Assembly: GCF_001050235.1 (NCBI RefSeq)
Contig: NZ_DF967972.1
Coordinates: 3,376,724 to 3,440,723, forward strand
DNA: 64,000 bases
Direction of reading: 5' to 3'
Source of the DNA: Longilinea arvoryzae
GTDB lineage: Bacteria > Chloroflexota > Anaerolineae > Anaerolineales > Anaerolineaceae
Under the pieces are notes generated by a model. That model saw only the letters and a program-made list of their open reading frames with translations, ran no database searches and was not told the DNA's origin. Both the position numbers and the translations under genes were made by a program. Shown piece after piece: positions 53,944-64,000 of this stretch (positions are counted from its first letter, which is position 1; the number at the start of each line of letters is the position of its first letter).

Positions 53944-55182
53944 ATGGAAACCCTGCTGACTCGCCAGCGAATAACGCTATCCCAACCGGTGCAGAGAATT
54001 CTGGCCGGGCTGCTTTTCGTTTTCCTGGTGGCGCTCCTGGCGGTTGGCATCCATGCCGTCATGGCCGGCAACACCGTCGGGATGGACCTGCACACGTTCT
54101 ACCTGGCCGCCAGGAATGTGTTTGTGGACCATGAAAGCCCCTACGCAGAAAACGTGGCCGTCGAAAGCCAGTTATCCGTGTTGCGCCGCCTGGCGACTGA
54201 GAATGACGATCAAATGGCTTTCGTTTATCCGCCCTACAGCCTGCTGCCCCTGGCTCCCCTGGCCGGGTTGCCGTTCGACTGGGCTCAGGCGATCTGGATG
54301 GCGTTCTTCATCGTCGGATCCGTCAGCGCCATGTTACTGGTATTTCCGCGCCGGCCACTGCTCCCGGCGATGGGCGTGTTGCTTTTCTATCCTTTCACCT
54401 TCGGCATCATCCTGGGAAATTTTGTCAATCTGGTTGCGCTGGTGATCCTGGTCGCCATATCGAAAGTGATGATCGGGAGCAAGCCGCCAAAAAAATGGCA
54501 AATTTTTTTCGGAATTTTTCTGGCCTGGGCAACGATCAAACCCCAGTTTTTCTGGCTGTATTTGATTTGCATTTTGCTGGCCAGTTTAAAGAAACGATTA
54601 TGGCCGTTGATGATCAGCTTTGGCATCAGTCTGGTGGGTTTCTTCGGCATCTCCTTTCTCCTGGTACCCAATTGGCCGGTCCTCTGGTTGGCACGCGTCG
54701 CAAAACACGTCGGATACATCAGTAAATTCCCGAATATCACCCTGTTCTTGAACGAACTGCGCAACCCCGCCGATGCACGCACGCTCACGATTGCCCTGAT
54801 CGCGCTGTTCGTTGGCGTGACCGCCTGGGCGCTGCTCTCGTGGTGGAAGGGCAGGCTTTCCACGCTGGTGCTGCTGGCCTGGGTTGGCATTGCGACTTAC
54901 CTGATCCATCCGCGCAATTTTGCCTATGCGCAGATCGCATTTCTGATCCCGCTCCTTGTGTGGGCGCAAACCCAGAAAAGCCAGCGCAGTCTGCCCGTCA
55001 TCCTTTTCTACTGGGGCGCGCTGATTCTTTCCTGGGGAATCTTCTTCCTGGGAAAAAGCGCATCCGCCGGTCCGCTGGTCGAAGAATGGGGCCTGGTGGC
55101 CGGCTGCGCGTGGATGTTCTGGCTGCTGGTCTGGCCGCCAGCCGGTCAGATCCAGACCCCGCTGAACTCCCGGCCGGTCTAG
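53944..55182 (+). CDS. GT87/DUF2029-type membrane glycosyltransferase, copy 1
   Basis: 412 residues with about ten membrane helices. The extracytoplasmic loop after helix 1 has GMDLHTFYLAARN, the Asp-containing motif of GT-C-type DUF2029 proteins, and FVYPPYSLLPLAPL follows. The family includes mannosyltransferases using polyprenyl-phosphate sugars outside the membrane. The substrate is unknown. It is followed 15 bases later by a paralogue. Confidence 0.8.
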   Translation: METLLTRQRITLSQPVQRILAGLLFVFLVALLAVGIHAVMAGNTVGMDLHTFYLAARNVFVDHESPYAENVAVESQLSVLRRLATENDDQMAFVYPPYSLLPLAPLAGLPFDWAQAIWMAFFIVGSVSAMLLVFPRRPLLPAMGVLLFYPFTFGIILGNFVNLVALVILVAISKVMIGSKPPKKWQIFFGIFLAWATIKPQFFWLYLICILLASLKKRLWPLMISFGISLVGFFGISFLLVPNWPVLWLARVAKHVGYISKFPNITLFLNELRNPADARTLTIALIALFVGVTAWALLSWWKGRLSTLVLLAWVGIATYLIHPRNFAYAQIAFLIPLLVWAQTQKSQRSLPVILFYWGALILSWGIFFLGKSASAGPLVEEWGLVAGCAWMFWLLVWPPAGQIQTPLNSRPV

Positions 55183-55197
55183 AACACCAATTCGCCA

Positions 55198-56376
55198 ATG
55201 TCTGTAAAACGACGGCTTCTTTTTTTCGGGTTATTCGTGAGCTGCGTGGCGGTGCTGGCGTTTGGTTTCCACGCGGCTCTGCAGGGCAACCCGCTGGGAG
55301 CTGACTTCTATACCGCCTGGAAAACAGCCCGGGCCGTACTGATCGATGGCCGCAGTCCGTACGATCCGGCCATCGCCCGGGAAATTCAGATGGATATCCA
55401 GGGCCACCTCAGCCAACCGGATGAAGACCAGTTGGCCTATTCCTACCCCTTGTTTGGTCTGTTGCTGATCGCGCCGCTGGCATTTCTGGCCTTTGACTGG
55501 GCGCAGGCCCTCTGGCTGGCTTTCAACTTCCTGATAGTTATGGCAACCGGACTGGCAATTTCATCCCGCAAACGGTTCTGGTTGGGCGCGACCTTCTGGC
55601 TGCTGTACCCGGTCAGTTTTGCCCTGATCCTGGGAAATTTCGATTTGCTCATCGCCGCCATCTGGTTGTTCTTCCTGGGGCAAACGCTGACCCAAAAAGA
55701 TAGCCAGGCCACCAATACCATCGGGTTGGGCTTGCTGGTGGCGCTCACCACGTTGAAACCCCAGTTCTCCTGGCTGTTTCTGATCTACACATTCGTTCGG
55801 GTCCTCAGACTGAGAAGCTGGAAATTTGCGGGCGGCTTTCTAGCAGGCTGTACCCTGCTCTGGTTGGCGCCTTTGCTCTGGCGCCCAGGCTGGATCTCGC
55901 AATGGTTGAACCAACTTCTGCTCTACCTGAAGACGATGGGCGGGAATTTCTCGCCGGTTAACGATTTCATGGTTCTGCTGCCCCCCAATCTGGCGAAACC
56001 ATTCCTTTGGATCGGACTGACCCTCCTGGCCGGTTTCTCGATTTTCCTGTTCCGGCAGGCCTGGCGCGGGCGAATTTCGGGTTTGAGTTTGCTGGCCTGG
56101 TGCGGCGTTGTGACCTACCTGGTGCACCCAACCGGGCTGTCTTACGAGCAAATGACATTCCTGGTCCCGCTCTTCCTGTGGGCGGTACGCGAGCGGCAAA
56201 CGATCCTTTCTACGCTGGTCTGGTTTGGATTCATCATCCTATCGTGGTTATCCCTGTTTGCCACGCTGACGAAAATCGATTTGCTGGCGGATTCGAGCTG
56301 GCTGTTGATCGCAGCCTTTCTATGGTTGGGCTGGCTGTTCGCCAGGCGCAGGGCGGATCCACGGCTTGGGGTATAA
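55198..56376 (+). CDS. GT87/DUF2029-type membrane glycosyltransferase, copy 2
   Basis: 392 residues, same architecture as copy 1: GADFYTAWKTARA after helix 1, SYPLFGLLLIAPLAF, then a similar series of helices (LILGNFD, TTLKPQF, TYLVHPTGLSYEQ). The two probably arose by tandem duplication and diverged. The promoter -10 of the next gene overlaps its stop codon. Confidence 0.8.
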   Translation: MSVKRRLLFFGLFVSCVAVLAFGFHAALQGNPLGADFYTAWKTARAVLIDGRSPYDPAIAREIQMDIQGHLSQPDEDQLAYSYPLFGLLLIAPLAFLAFDWAQALWLAFNFLIVMATGLAISSRKRFWLGATFWLLYPVSFALILGNFDLLIAAIWLFFLGQTLTQKDSQATNTIGLGLLVALTTLKPQFSWLFLIYTFVRVLRLRSWKFAGGFLAGCTLLWLAPLLWRPGWISQWLNQLLLYLKTMGGNFSPVNDFMVLLPPNLAKPFLWIGLTLLAGFSIFLFRQAWRGRISGLSLLAWCGVVTYLVHPTGLSYEQMTFLVPLFLWAVRERQTILSTLVWFGFIILSWLSLFATLTKIDLLADSSWLLIAAFLWLGWLFARRRADPRLGV

Positions 56377-56377
56377 T
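56372..56377 (+). promoter_or_regulatory. -10 element overlapping the GT87 stop codon
   Basis: Consensus TATAAT 39 bases before the MazG-like gene; no good -35, so only suggestive. Confidence 0.35.
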
Positions 56378-56415
56378 TCACGCGCACCCACCCTTCAAAC
56401 GAAGCGTCTAAAAGA

Positions 56416-56733
56416 ATGATGACCCTACAAGAATTAACTCAGGCCATGCATAATTTTGTGGCTGCCAAAGGTTGGTATCAGCCGGACAGCCTGCGCCCGC
56501 AAACCCCTCGCAACATTGCCATATCGCTCAGTCTGGAAGCGAATGAAGTGTTGGAACACTTCCAGTGGAAAGAGCAGGCGGCCAATTCTGACGAATTGGC
56601 CGGCGAACTGGCCGACGTCGCCCTCTACCTGCTGCAATTGGCTCAAATAACCGGTATCGATCTGGAAAAAGCCGTGCTGACCAAGCTCGACCAGAATTAC
56701 AATCGGAACTGGGATTCAAATGAGGTAAAATAA
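56416..56733 (+). CDS. MazG-like nucleotide pyrophosphohydrolase
   Basis: 105 residues, one MazG/dUTPase-fold unit. The metal motifs are EANEVLEHF and ELADVALYL (E-x-x-E and E-x-x-D). Small proteins of this type hydrolyse non-canonical or excess dNTPs, such as the RS21-C6/dCTP pyrophosphatase group. A second ATG one codon later is possible. It is followed 26 bases later by the LOG-like gene. Confidence 0.87.
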   Translation: MMTLQELTQAMHNFVAAKGWYQPDSLRPQTPRNIAISLSLEANEVLEHFQWKEQAANSDELAGELADVALYLLQLAQITGIDLEKAVLTKLDQNYNRNWDSNEVK

Positions 56734-56759
56734 ACCATTCTGGAGGCGAGAGGCAGCCC

Positions 56760-57308
56760 ATGCGCGTGACAGTATTTGGAGGAACCCATACCCAACCCGG
56801 TGAAACCGATTATGAAGAAGCGGTCAAGCTGGGCAGGTTGCTTGGAGAACGGGGTTGCACAGTGCTCACCGGGGGGTATATCGGCACTATGGAAGCCGTA
56901 TCCCGCGGCGCCGCGGAAGCGGGCGCGCACGTGATCGGCATCACCTGCGAGGAAATCGAGCGCTTTCGCCCCGGCAGCGCCAATCGCTGGGTACAGGAAG
57001 AACAGCGTTTTCCACAACTGGTCGAGCGGATTAACGGCCTGATCGACGGGAGCGACGCCGCCATGGCCCTGCCGGGCGGTGTGGGCACGCTGGCCGAGGT
57101 GACCGTGACCTGGAACCGCATGTTGATCGGCTCCATCCCTCCCCGGCCGCTGATCCTGGTCGGCATGGGCTGGCGGAAGGTCATCGACTCATTTTTCACC
57201 TCCCAGGGTGAATACATTGCCGCGCGGGATCATCAATGGGTGCAGTTCGCATCCGATGTTGAACAGGCAGTCGCTCTGCTCCCACCGCCGGCCGGGCGGC
57301 CGGTATAA
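56760..57308 (+). CDS. LOG/lysine-decarboxylase-like family protein
   Basis: 182 residues. The PGGVGTLAE motif (PGGxGTxxE) and GGYIGTMEAVSRGA define the family, which includes cytokinin-type nucleotide phosphoribohydrolases and TIGR00725-like nucleotide-binding proteins. The probable role is cleavage or binding of a nucleotide monophosphate. Proximity to the MazG-like gene fits nucleotide housekeeping. Confidence 0.85.
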   Translation: MRVTVFGGTHTQPGETDYEEAVKLGRLLGERGCTVLTGGYIGTMEAVSRGAAEAGAHVIGITCEEIERFRPGSANRWVQEEQRFPQLVERINGLIDGSDAAMALPGGVGTLAEVTVTWNRMLIGSIPPRPLILVGMGWRKVIDSFFTSQGEYIAARDHQWVQFASDVEQAVALLPPPAGRPV

Positions 57309-57376
57309 CCTTCTCCTAAAATTCGCATTCATACCGGGCTTTGACCCGTTCACAGTTCTCTTCTTTCAGGGTTTAG

Positions 57377-58831
<1,455 letters not shown>

Positions 58832-58877
58832 TCTGTGGAAGGCCCTGGCAAAAACCAGGGCCTCATCGATCTGCCCT

Positions 58878-59699
58878 ATGCCAGCCGTTCAACTCATTCG
58901 CCTCAAAAAGCAAGCCGCAGAACTGGCGACACTGTTCAGCCAGCCGGCCGATTTTGTCGCCAAGCTGCGCAGCATCTTCGAGCAATACAGCGACCTGACT
59001 TTTCATGCCGGCCAGGCCGCGAAACCTGCTTCGTTGCTGCCTTCTTATCATTGTTCGGATTTGATCATCAAGGAAATCGAGCTGAGCCTGGCTCCCCTGT
59101 GTGCTTCTCAGCCGCAAGAAGCCCTGGCGATGATCGACCGGTTGTGGGTGGAAGAATATCTCGAACCGCGCCAGTTGGCCTGCCGCCTGATCGGCAGAAC
59201 CGCGCTCGAGCCATTTCAACCCGTCCTCGAGCGCCTGGAAAGCTGGTCGTTGACCGCGGCGGATACATCGCTGACAAAATTGCTGCTCGATCTCGGCAGC
59301 CAGCGCCTGCGCCACGAAGCCCCCGATCGCTGGTTGGATATTCTGCGAAATTGGATGGAATCATCCAACCTGGCGTTGCGCAGCAATGCGCTGACGGCGC
59401 TTTTGCCGTTTATCCAGGATCGTGAATACGAAAACTTGCCGGTCGTTTTCAATTTGATCACACCGGCTTTACAGCAAAACGCGGCCAACCTGTCCTCGGA
59501 ATTACAAAAGGCCCTTACCTCCCTGGCGCGGCGATCTTCCGTCGAGACGGGGTATTTCCTGAGGCAGATTCTGGCCACCAGCAGCGAACCTGCTCTGCAA
59601 CGTTTGGTGCGGCGCTGCCTGCCGGCTTTTCCTGTGCAAACCCAGGCCCGCCTGAAAACGGCCATGCAAACCCGGCCGCCATCCAACCAGGATGCCTGA
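58878..59699 (+). CDS. HEAT-repeat helical protein, possibly AlkD-like
   Basis: 273 residues, all helical in repeated pairs (LLPSYHCSDLIIKEIELSL, WMESSNLALRSNALTALLPF). Its layout resembles DNA-alkylation-repair HEAT proteins, but I cannot see the diagnostic catalytic residues, so the function is uncertain. The ATG at 58878 has no ribosome-binding site; an in-frame extension upstream overlaps proS in another frame and is unlikely. It lies 46 bases after proS. Confidence 0.6.
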   Translation: MPAVQLIRLKKQAAELATLFSQPADFVAKLRSIFEQYSDLTFHAGQAAKPASLLPSYHCSDLIIKEIELSLAPLCASQPQEALAMIDRLWVEEYLEPRQLACRLIGRTALEPFQPVLERLESWSLTAADTSLTKLLLDLGSQRLRHEAPDRWLDILRNWMESSNLALRSNALTALLPFIQDREYENLPVVFNLITPALQQNAANLSSELQKALTSLARRSSVETGYFLRQILATSSEPALQRLVRRCLPAFPVQTQARLKTAMQTRPPSNQDA

Positions 59700-59742
59700 T
59701 GACGCCCCGCGCCGCTGTCACCTACCGTACTTTGCCGAAATC

Positions 59743-59751
59743 TGTTATAAT
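59743..59751 (+). promoter_or_regulatory. Extended -10 of rpsO
   Basis: TGTTATAAT, a consensus extended -10, about 89 bases before the rpsO ATG. Confidence 0.65.
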
Positions 59752-59769
59752 TCCGCATTACTGACTGGA

Positions 59770-59798
59770 CCTTTCCTGCGGTATTGCTGCGGGAGAGG
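59770..59798 (+). promoter_or_regulatory. Hairpin in the rpsO leader, candidate S15 autoregulatory site
   Basis: CCTTTCCTGC pairs with GCGGGAGAGG over ten positions, three of them G-U, with a nine-base loop. Ribosomal protein S15 commonly represses its own mRNA by binding leader structures with G-U/G-C motifs; whether it does so here is an inference. Confidence 0.45.
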
Positions 59799-59839
59799 AG
59801 ACCTGCTCAAAAACACTTTTCAAGGAGAAAGCAGACGTC

Positions 59840-60112
59840 ATGCCCCTTAACAAGGAAATCAAAACCCAGGTAATCACCGATTACCACCGTCACGAGAGTG
59901 ACACCGGCTCACCGGAAGTGCAAATCGCCATTATGACGAAGCGCATCACCCAGCTCACCGACCACCTGCGCACGAACAATCACGATGAATCTTCGCGCCG
60001 CGGTCTGTTGCGCCTGGTTGGACAGCGCCGCCGCTTACTGGCCTATCTGCGCCGCAAGGATTACGGACGCTACGTTGCCTTGACCGAGCGTCTAAATCTG
60101 CGCAAGCGCTAG
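59840..60112 (+). CDS. rpsO: 30S ribosomal protein S15
   Basis: 90 residues, full length. Conserved stretches [43 protein letters not shown] and [16 protein letters not shown] are all present. S15 binds 16S rRNA early in small-subunit assembly. CAAGGAGAAAG lies before the ATG. It precedes pnp, the usual order in many bacteria. Confidence 0.99.
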   Translation: MPLNKEIKTQVITDYHRHESDTGSPEVQIAIMTKRITQLTDHLRTNNHDESSRRGLLRLVGQRRRLLAYLRRKDYGRYVALTERLNLRKR

Positions 60113-60129
60113 GATTTGCAACACCAGAC

Positions 60130-60167
60130 GGGTAGATGGTGGAAGTCAGCCATCTACTCGTTTTTTT
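60130..60167 (+). terminator. Terminator between rpsO and pnp
   Basis: A ten-pair stem with one G-U (60130-60139 with 60150-60159), followed by seven T after one G. It can end rpsO or allow partial readthrough into pnp. Confidence 0.85.
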
Positions 60168-60291
60168 AGCCGGTTCGCTTTCGACCATTCATTCGACCGC
60201 CTGCCGGTTGGGTATTGAAAATTGACGAGGATTCACGATGCATTCCTCCTCAGCTTTCAGTCCCTGACCAGGTGGGCAAAAAGGGAACCAA

Positions 60292-62553
60292 ATGTTATCA
60301 GAACCAAAATCGTACACGACCTTAGTTGGAGGCCGTCCTGTAACGCTTGAAACCGGCAAACTGGCCGGGCAGGCAGGCGGCTCGGTCACCATCCGTCTGG
60401 GTGATTCCATCATCTTTGCCGCTGCCACCATGAGCGCGCAACCGCGCCTGGGTGGTGACTTCTTCCCCCTCACCGTGGAATACGAAGAGCGCATGTACGC
60501 CGGCGGCCGCATCCCGGGTTCGTTCTTCCGCCGTGAAGGCCGCCCCTCCGAGGACGCCATTCTCGTAGCGCGCCTTTGCGATCGCCCGTTGCGCCCGTTG
60601 TTCAATCAGGACATGCGCAACGAAGTCCAGGTGATCATGTTCCCGATCTCCGCAGATGCGGAGAATCCGCTGGATATCATGGCCATCAACGCCGCCTCGG
60701 CTGCCATTATCATCTCGGATATTCCCTGGGGCGGCCCGGTAGGCGCGGTTCGCGTGGCCCGTTTGGACGGCAACTTCGTTGCCAACCCGACCTATGACCA
60801 GATGGAGCGCTCAGACCTCGACCTGCGCATCGCCGGAACGCGGGATGCCATTTTGATGGTCGAGTGCGGCTCCAAAATCATCGACGAAGATACCATGGTC
60901 AAAGCGCTTTCTTTCGGCCACCAGGCGCTCCAGCCGATGATCGACTTGCAGTTGCAAATGGCAGCCGAAATCGGCAAGCCCAAGCGCGAAGTCGAAATCT
61001 TCTCTGTCGATCCCGAACTGGTCGAACAGGTCTGCAAGCGTGCCGAAGCCGAGTTGAACACGATCATGGATAACAACCACGGCAAGCACGAGCTCAGCGA
61101 TGCGCTCGACGTGCTTGGCGAACAGGTTGTCAAGGAAATCGCCGGCGAAGGCGAAACGCTCGATGAATCCAAGGTCGAACCCGTCAAACAGGCCTATCAC
61201 GAAGCCTACCGGCGTGTGGTTCGCTCGCGCATCATCGACCGCCATATCCGCCCTGATGGGCGTGATTTGACCGAAATTCGGCCCATCTCGTGCGATGTCG
61301 ATATCAGCCCGGTTGCCCACGGTTCCGGCCTGTTCACCCGCGGCGAAACCCAGGTGCTCACGCTGGCCACTCTGGGCACCCCCAAGGAAGCTCAGGAAAT
61401 CGATTCGCTCACCCCGATCGACACCAAACGCTACATCCACCATTATAACTTCCCGCCCTACTCCACGGGCGAGGTCAAGATGCTGCGCGGCCAATCCCGT
61501 CGCGAAATTGGCCACGGCGCGCTGGCCGAACGGGCGCTGGTTCCGGTCATCCCGGAAGAAGCGACCTTCCCCTACACCCTGCGCCTGGTCTCGGAAGTGC
61601 TCTCATCCAACGGTTCCTCCTCCATGGCCTCAGTGTGTGGTTCGACGCTCGCCCTGATGGACTGCGGCGTTCCGATCAAGGCGCCCGTGGCGGGTATCGC
61701 CATGGGTCTGGTCAAGGAAGGCGACAAATACGTCATCCTGACCGACATTCAGGGCGCCGAAGACCATGACGGCGATATGGATTTCAAAGTTGCCGGCACG
61801 TCCGAAGGCATCACCGCACTGCAGATGGATATCAAGGTGGGCGGTATATCCGCCAAAGTGATGAGCGAAGCGCTCGAGCAGGCTCGCAAAGCCCGTCTCG
61901 AGATCCTCACCAAGATTCAGGCCGTGATTCCTGCCCCGCGTCCCGACCTCAAGCCGCATGCCCCGCGCATCACCATCATCAAGGTGCCCGTGGATAAGAT
62001 CGGCGCCATCATCGGCCCTGGCGGCAAGATGATCCGCGCCATTCAGGAAGAAACCGATACCAAAATCGACATTCAGGACGACGGATCGGTGTTCATCTCG
62101 GCGACAAACGGCGATAATTCGGCCCGCGCTCAGGAACGCATCGAAGCCCTCACCGAAACACCCCAGGTCGGCCGCATCTACACCGGCAAGGTGGTTCGCA
62201 TCACCGATTTCGGCGCTTTCATCGAAATTTTGCCGAATATCGACGGCATGGTCCACATCAGCCAACTGGACAGCGAACGCGTCAACAAGGTCGAAGACGT
62301 GGTCCAACTTGGGGATGAAGTGACCGTGATGGTCACCGGCATCGACGATGCTGGCAAGATCCGCCTCTCGCGCCAGGCCGTACTGGAAGGTTGGACGGCT
62401 GAAGAAGCGCAGAGTCACGATCGTCCTCGTTCCGGCGGACGCCCTGGCGGCGATCGTGGTGGACGGGGCGGTGACCGCGGCGATAGCCGGGGTGGACGAG
62501 GCGGCGACAGCCGCGGTGGCGGTGATCGCGACCGCTTCGGCGGAAGACGCTAA
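60292..62553 (+). CDS. pnp: Polyribonucleotide nucleotidyltransferase (PNPase)
   Basis: 753 residues: two RNase PH domains ([13 protein letters not shown] and [32 protein letters not shown]), a KH domain ([15 protein letters not shown]) and an S1 domain ([15 protein letters not shown]). PNPase degrades RNA phosphorolytically from the 3' end. The last about 45 residues form a Gly/Arg/Asp-rich RGG-like tail ending FGGRR, not part of the core enzyme. rny is in the same window but in another unit. Confidence 0.98.
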   Translation: MLSEPKSYTTLVGGRPVTLETGKLAGQAGGSVTIRLGDSIIFAAATMSAQPRLGGDFFPLTVEYEERMYAGGRIPGSFFRREGRPSEDAILVARLCDRPLRPLFNQDMRNEVQVIMFPISADAENPLDIMAINAASAAIIISDIPWGGPVGAVRVARLDGNFVANPTYDQMERSDLDLRIAGTRDAILMVECGSKIIDEDTMVKALSFGHQALQPMIDLQLQMAAEIGKPKREVEIFSVDPELVEQVCKRAEAELNTIMDNNHGKHELSDALDVLGEQVVKEIAGEGETLDESKVEPVKQAYHEAYRRVVRSRIIDRHIRPDGRDLTEIRPISCDVDISPVAHGSGLFTRGETQVLTLATLGTPKEAQEIDSLTPIDTKRYIHHYNFPPYSTGEVKMLRGQSRREIGHGALAERALVPVIPEEATFPYTLRLVSEVLSSNGSSSMASVCGSTLALMDCGVPIKAPVAGIAMGLVKEGDKYVILTDIQGAEDHDGDMDFKVAGTSEGITALQMDIKVGGISAKVMSEALEQARKARLEILTKIQAVIPAPRPDLKPHAPRITIIKVPVDKIGAIIGPGGKMIRAIQEETDTKIDIQDDGSVFISATNGDNSARAQERIEALTETPQVGRIYTGKVVRITDFGAFIEILPNIDGMVHISQLDSERVNKVEDVVQLGDEVTVMVTGIDDAGKIRLSRQAVLEGWTAEEAQSHDRPRSGGRPGGDRGGRGGDRGDSRGGRGGDSRGGGDRDRFGGRR

Positions 62554-62562
62554 TCTATAGAC

Positions 62563-62603
62563 AAAAAGAGGTTGGAGAAGAAAATATCTCCAACCTCTTT
62601 TTT
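62563..62603. terminator. Bidirectional terminator between pnp and murE
   Basis: A 16-bp stem (62563-62578 with 62587-62602) flanked by A on one side and T on the other, so it works for both convergent genes. Confidence 0.92.
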
Positions 62604-62627
62604 GTTTCCAATGACGCCTTGAACTCG

Positions 62628-64000
62628 TTAACTTTTTCCCCGCGTGGGTAGAAAAGGCATTTCCGGCCCCGCAATGCGCAATCGTTCCGCCAGGGCGGCG
62701 CGCATGGCCGTCCGGTCATCCCACGCGTATTCCTGCGTGCCAAAACACATGGACTGTTCGTGTCCCTTGCCGCAGGCAATCACCAGGTCGCCCGGCTGCG
62801 CCAGATTCACGGCCATCCGAATGGCCTCGCCCCGATCGGGAATACGGTAAAAGGTCTTCCCTTCCGCCCCGCCGCGTGCGGTCGCCGCGGCGCCCATTTC
62901 GGCCAGTATGCCATCCAACGATTCCGTGCGCGGATCTTCCGCGGTCAGAATGCTGATATCGGCCATTTGGGCTGAAATTTCGGCCATCATGTGCCGTTTT
63001 TGGCGGTCGCGCAGGCCGGCTGAGCCGAACACGGCGATGACCCGTTTCGCGGTCAGGTCGCGGGCAGTTTCGAGCGCGCGCGTCAAGCCGTTGGGAGTAT
63101 GGGCAAAATCCACGATGGCCGTGAAATTCTGGCCCAGGTCGATGATTTCCATCCGGCCGGGCACGCCGGGCAGCGCGGCAATGCCCCGGGCAGCGGTCTG
63201 CGGATCGATGCCCAGCCCCAGAACGGTGGCGCTCAATGCGGCCAGACAGTTGGAAATGTTGAAATTACCGACCAACCGGCAGGCCACAGGCACCTTGAAC
63301 TCCCTGCCGACCGCGATGAATTCCAACCCGGCCGGTGAATGGCGAACGCCTTCCGCGTAGAGATCGGCGCCCTGCGACAGGCTGTAAGTGCTTCTGCGGG
63401 GGATAGGCAGGCCGTTCAAATAATCGAAGGAACGATCGTCCCGGTTCAAAACACCCAGGCGGATGTTCCCGGCCGGTTTTTCAACCGTCTCCGAAAGCAT
63501 CTCGAATAAGCGCCCCTTCGCGGCCAGATAATTTTCATAGGTGCGGTGATAATCCAGGTGCTCGTGGGTCACATTCGTCACCACGGCAATATCATATTCG
63601 CAGCCGGTGACGCGGTGCTGGATCAAGCCATGCGATGTGGTCTCCAACACGACGTGCGTCAATCCGGCGTCGACCATCTGGCGTAGATAACGCTGCACAT
63701 CCGGCGCTTCGGGCGTGGTCACATGAAAACCCGTGTCCACCACCTGATCGCCGATGACGGCATTGACCGTTGAAATCATGCCGGCCCGAATTCCGGCGGC
63801 GATCAGAATCTGGTAGATCAGGTTGGAGGTCGTGGTCTTCCCGTCCGTTCCGGTAACGCCGATCACGGTCAACTGGCGGGCCGGAAAACCCTGCAGGGCA
63901 GCCGAGAGATGCGCCAGCGCTGAGCGCGTATCATCAACCTGAAGATAGGGTGCTTCGCAGTGAACATCCGCGCGCATGCCCAGAATGGCAACCGCGCCGC
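62628..64000 (-). CDS. murE: MurE-type UDP-MurNAc-dipeptide ligase, 5' end outside window
   Basis: 457 codons are visible and the frame is still open at the right edge; the Met at 63977 is internal, since upstream codons (GAVAILG) continue the N-terminal domain. The ATP loop GVTGTDGKTTT, TTPEAPD, ETTSHGL and VTNVTHEHLDYH are Mur ligase motifs, and the C-terminal domain has GSAGLRDRQKRHMM and ACGKGHEQ. MurE adds the third amino acid to the peptidoglycan precursor. The position of the diaminopimelate-specific DNPR motif reads EDPR here, so the added amino acid may be different (lysine or ornithine possible). Confidence 0.88.
   Translation of the reverse strand, partial: GAVAILGMRADVHCEAPYLQVDDTRSALAHLSAALQGFPARQLTVIGVTGTDGKTTTSNLIYQILIAAGIRAGMISTVNAVIGDQVVDTGFHVTTPEAPDVQRYLRQMVDAGLTHVVLETTSHGLIQHRVTGCEYDIAVVTNVTHEHLDYHRTYENYLAAKGRLFEMLSETVEKPAGNIRLGVLNRDDRSFDYLNGLPIPRRSTYSLSQGADLYAEGVRHSPAGLEFIAVGREFKVPVACRLVGNFNISNCLAALSATVLGLGIDPQTAARGIAALPGVPGRMEIIDLGQNFTAIVDFAHTPNGLTRALETARDLTAKRVIAVFGSAGLRDRQKRHMMAEISAQMADISILTAEDPRTESLDGILAEMGAAATARGGAEGKTFYRIPDRGEAIRMAVNLAQPGDLVIACGKGHEQSMCFGTQEYAWDDRTAMRAALAERLRIAGPEMPFLPTRGKS

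Overview
The window is a dense, moderately GC-rich bacterial chromosome segment with about 55 genes, two tRNA genes, and no rRNA, CRISPR array or transposase. Several traits suggest an Anaerolineae-like member of the Chloroflexota: a short archaeal/eukaryotic-type prolyl-tRNA synthetase, an A-adding type nucleotidyltransferase fused to DHH and CBS domains, a CruF-type carotenoid protein, an M29 aminopeptidase, tandem GT87 membrane proteins and several leaderless-looking starts. This placement is an inference from gene content; no marker rRNA is present to settle it.

Layout. 1-7200: cydDC (cydC cut by the left edge) diverges from bioY; then, on the minus strand, two tRNA-Ala genes, leuS behind a T-box leader with a CTC leucine specifier, and a creatininase-family gene. 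7290-8570: an AT-rich island with a class II Fic gene bracketed by two similar repeats of about 70 bp. 8700-13750: peptidase, MFS transporter, MBL hydrolase and a secreted zinc protease. 13800-23700: membrane and envelope genes, a transglutaminase-like protein, a GAF-PAS-cyclase, M20 peptidase plus PfkB kinase, and malic enzyme. 24270-27650: recX-rny and an M29 aminopeptidase. 27780-33870: a sugar/exopolysaccharide-type group (bi-domain oxidoreductase, hydrolase, heparinase-like protein, glycosyltransferase).

33860-44650 is a phosphate block: phoP-phoR, then pstS-pstC-pstA-pstB-phoU behind an 11-bp-periodic PHO-box-like array. It is followed by two tandem thymidylate-kinase-fold proteins (the second with Lys to Arg in its P-loop), a CHAD protein and a stand-alone HD domain resembling the C-terminal half of Ppx/GppA. 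Together these look like an uncharacterised polyphosphate or nucleotide module attached to the Pho regulon.

44620-51380: an operon of CruF-like, PIG-L deacetylase and ThiF-rhodanese genes on the minus strand; the DHH-CBS-tRNA nucleotidyltransferase and a GNAT on the plus strand; then a minus-strand thioredoxin-like membrane protein. Its reading frame has an in-frame UGA exactly at the first position of the CxxC motif, followed by a hairpin that fits a bacterial SECIS element. I consider this probable selenoprotein the strongest novel observation. 51440-64000: an EF-G paralogue, tandem GT87 proteins, MazG-like, LOG-like, proS, rpsO-pnp and a MurE-type ligase that runs off the right edge. Clear intrinsic terminators separate most transcription units.
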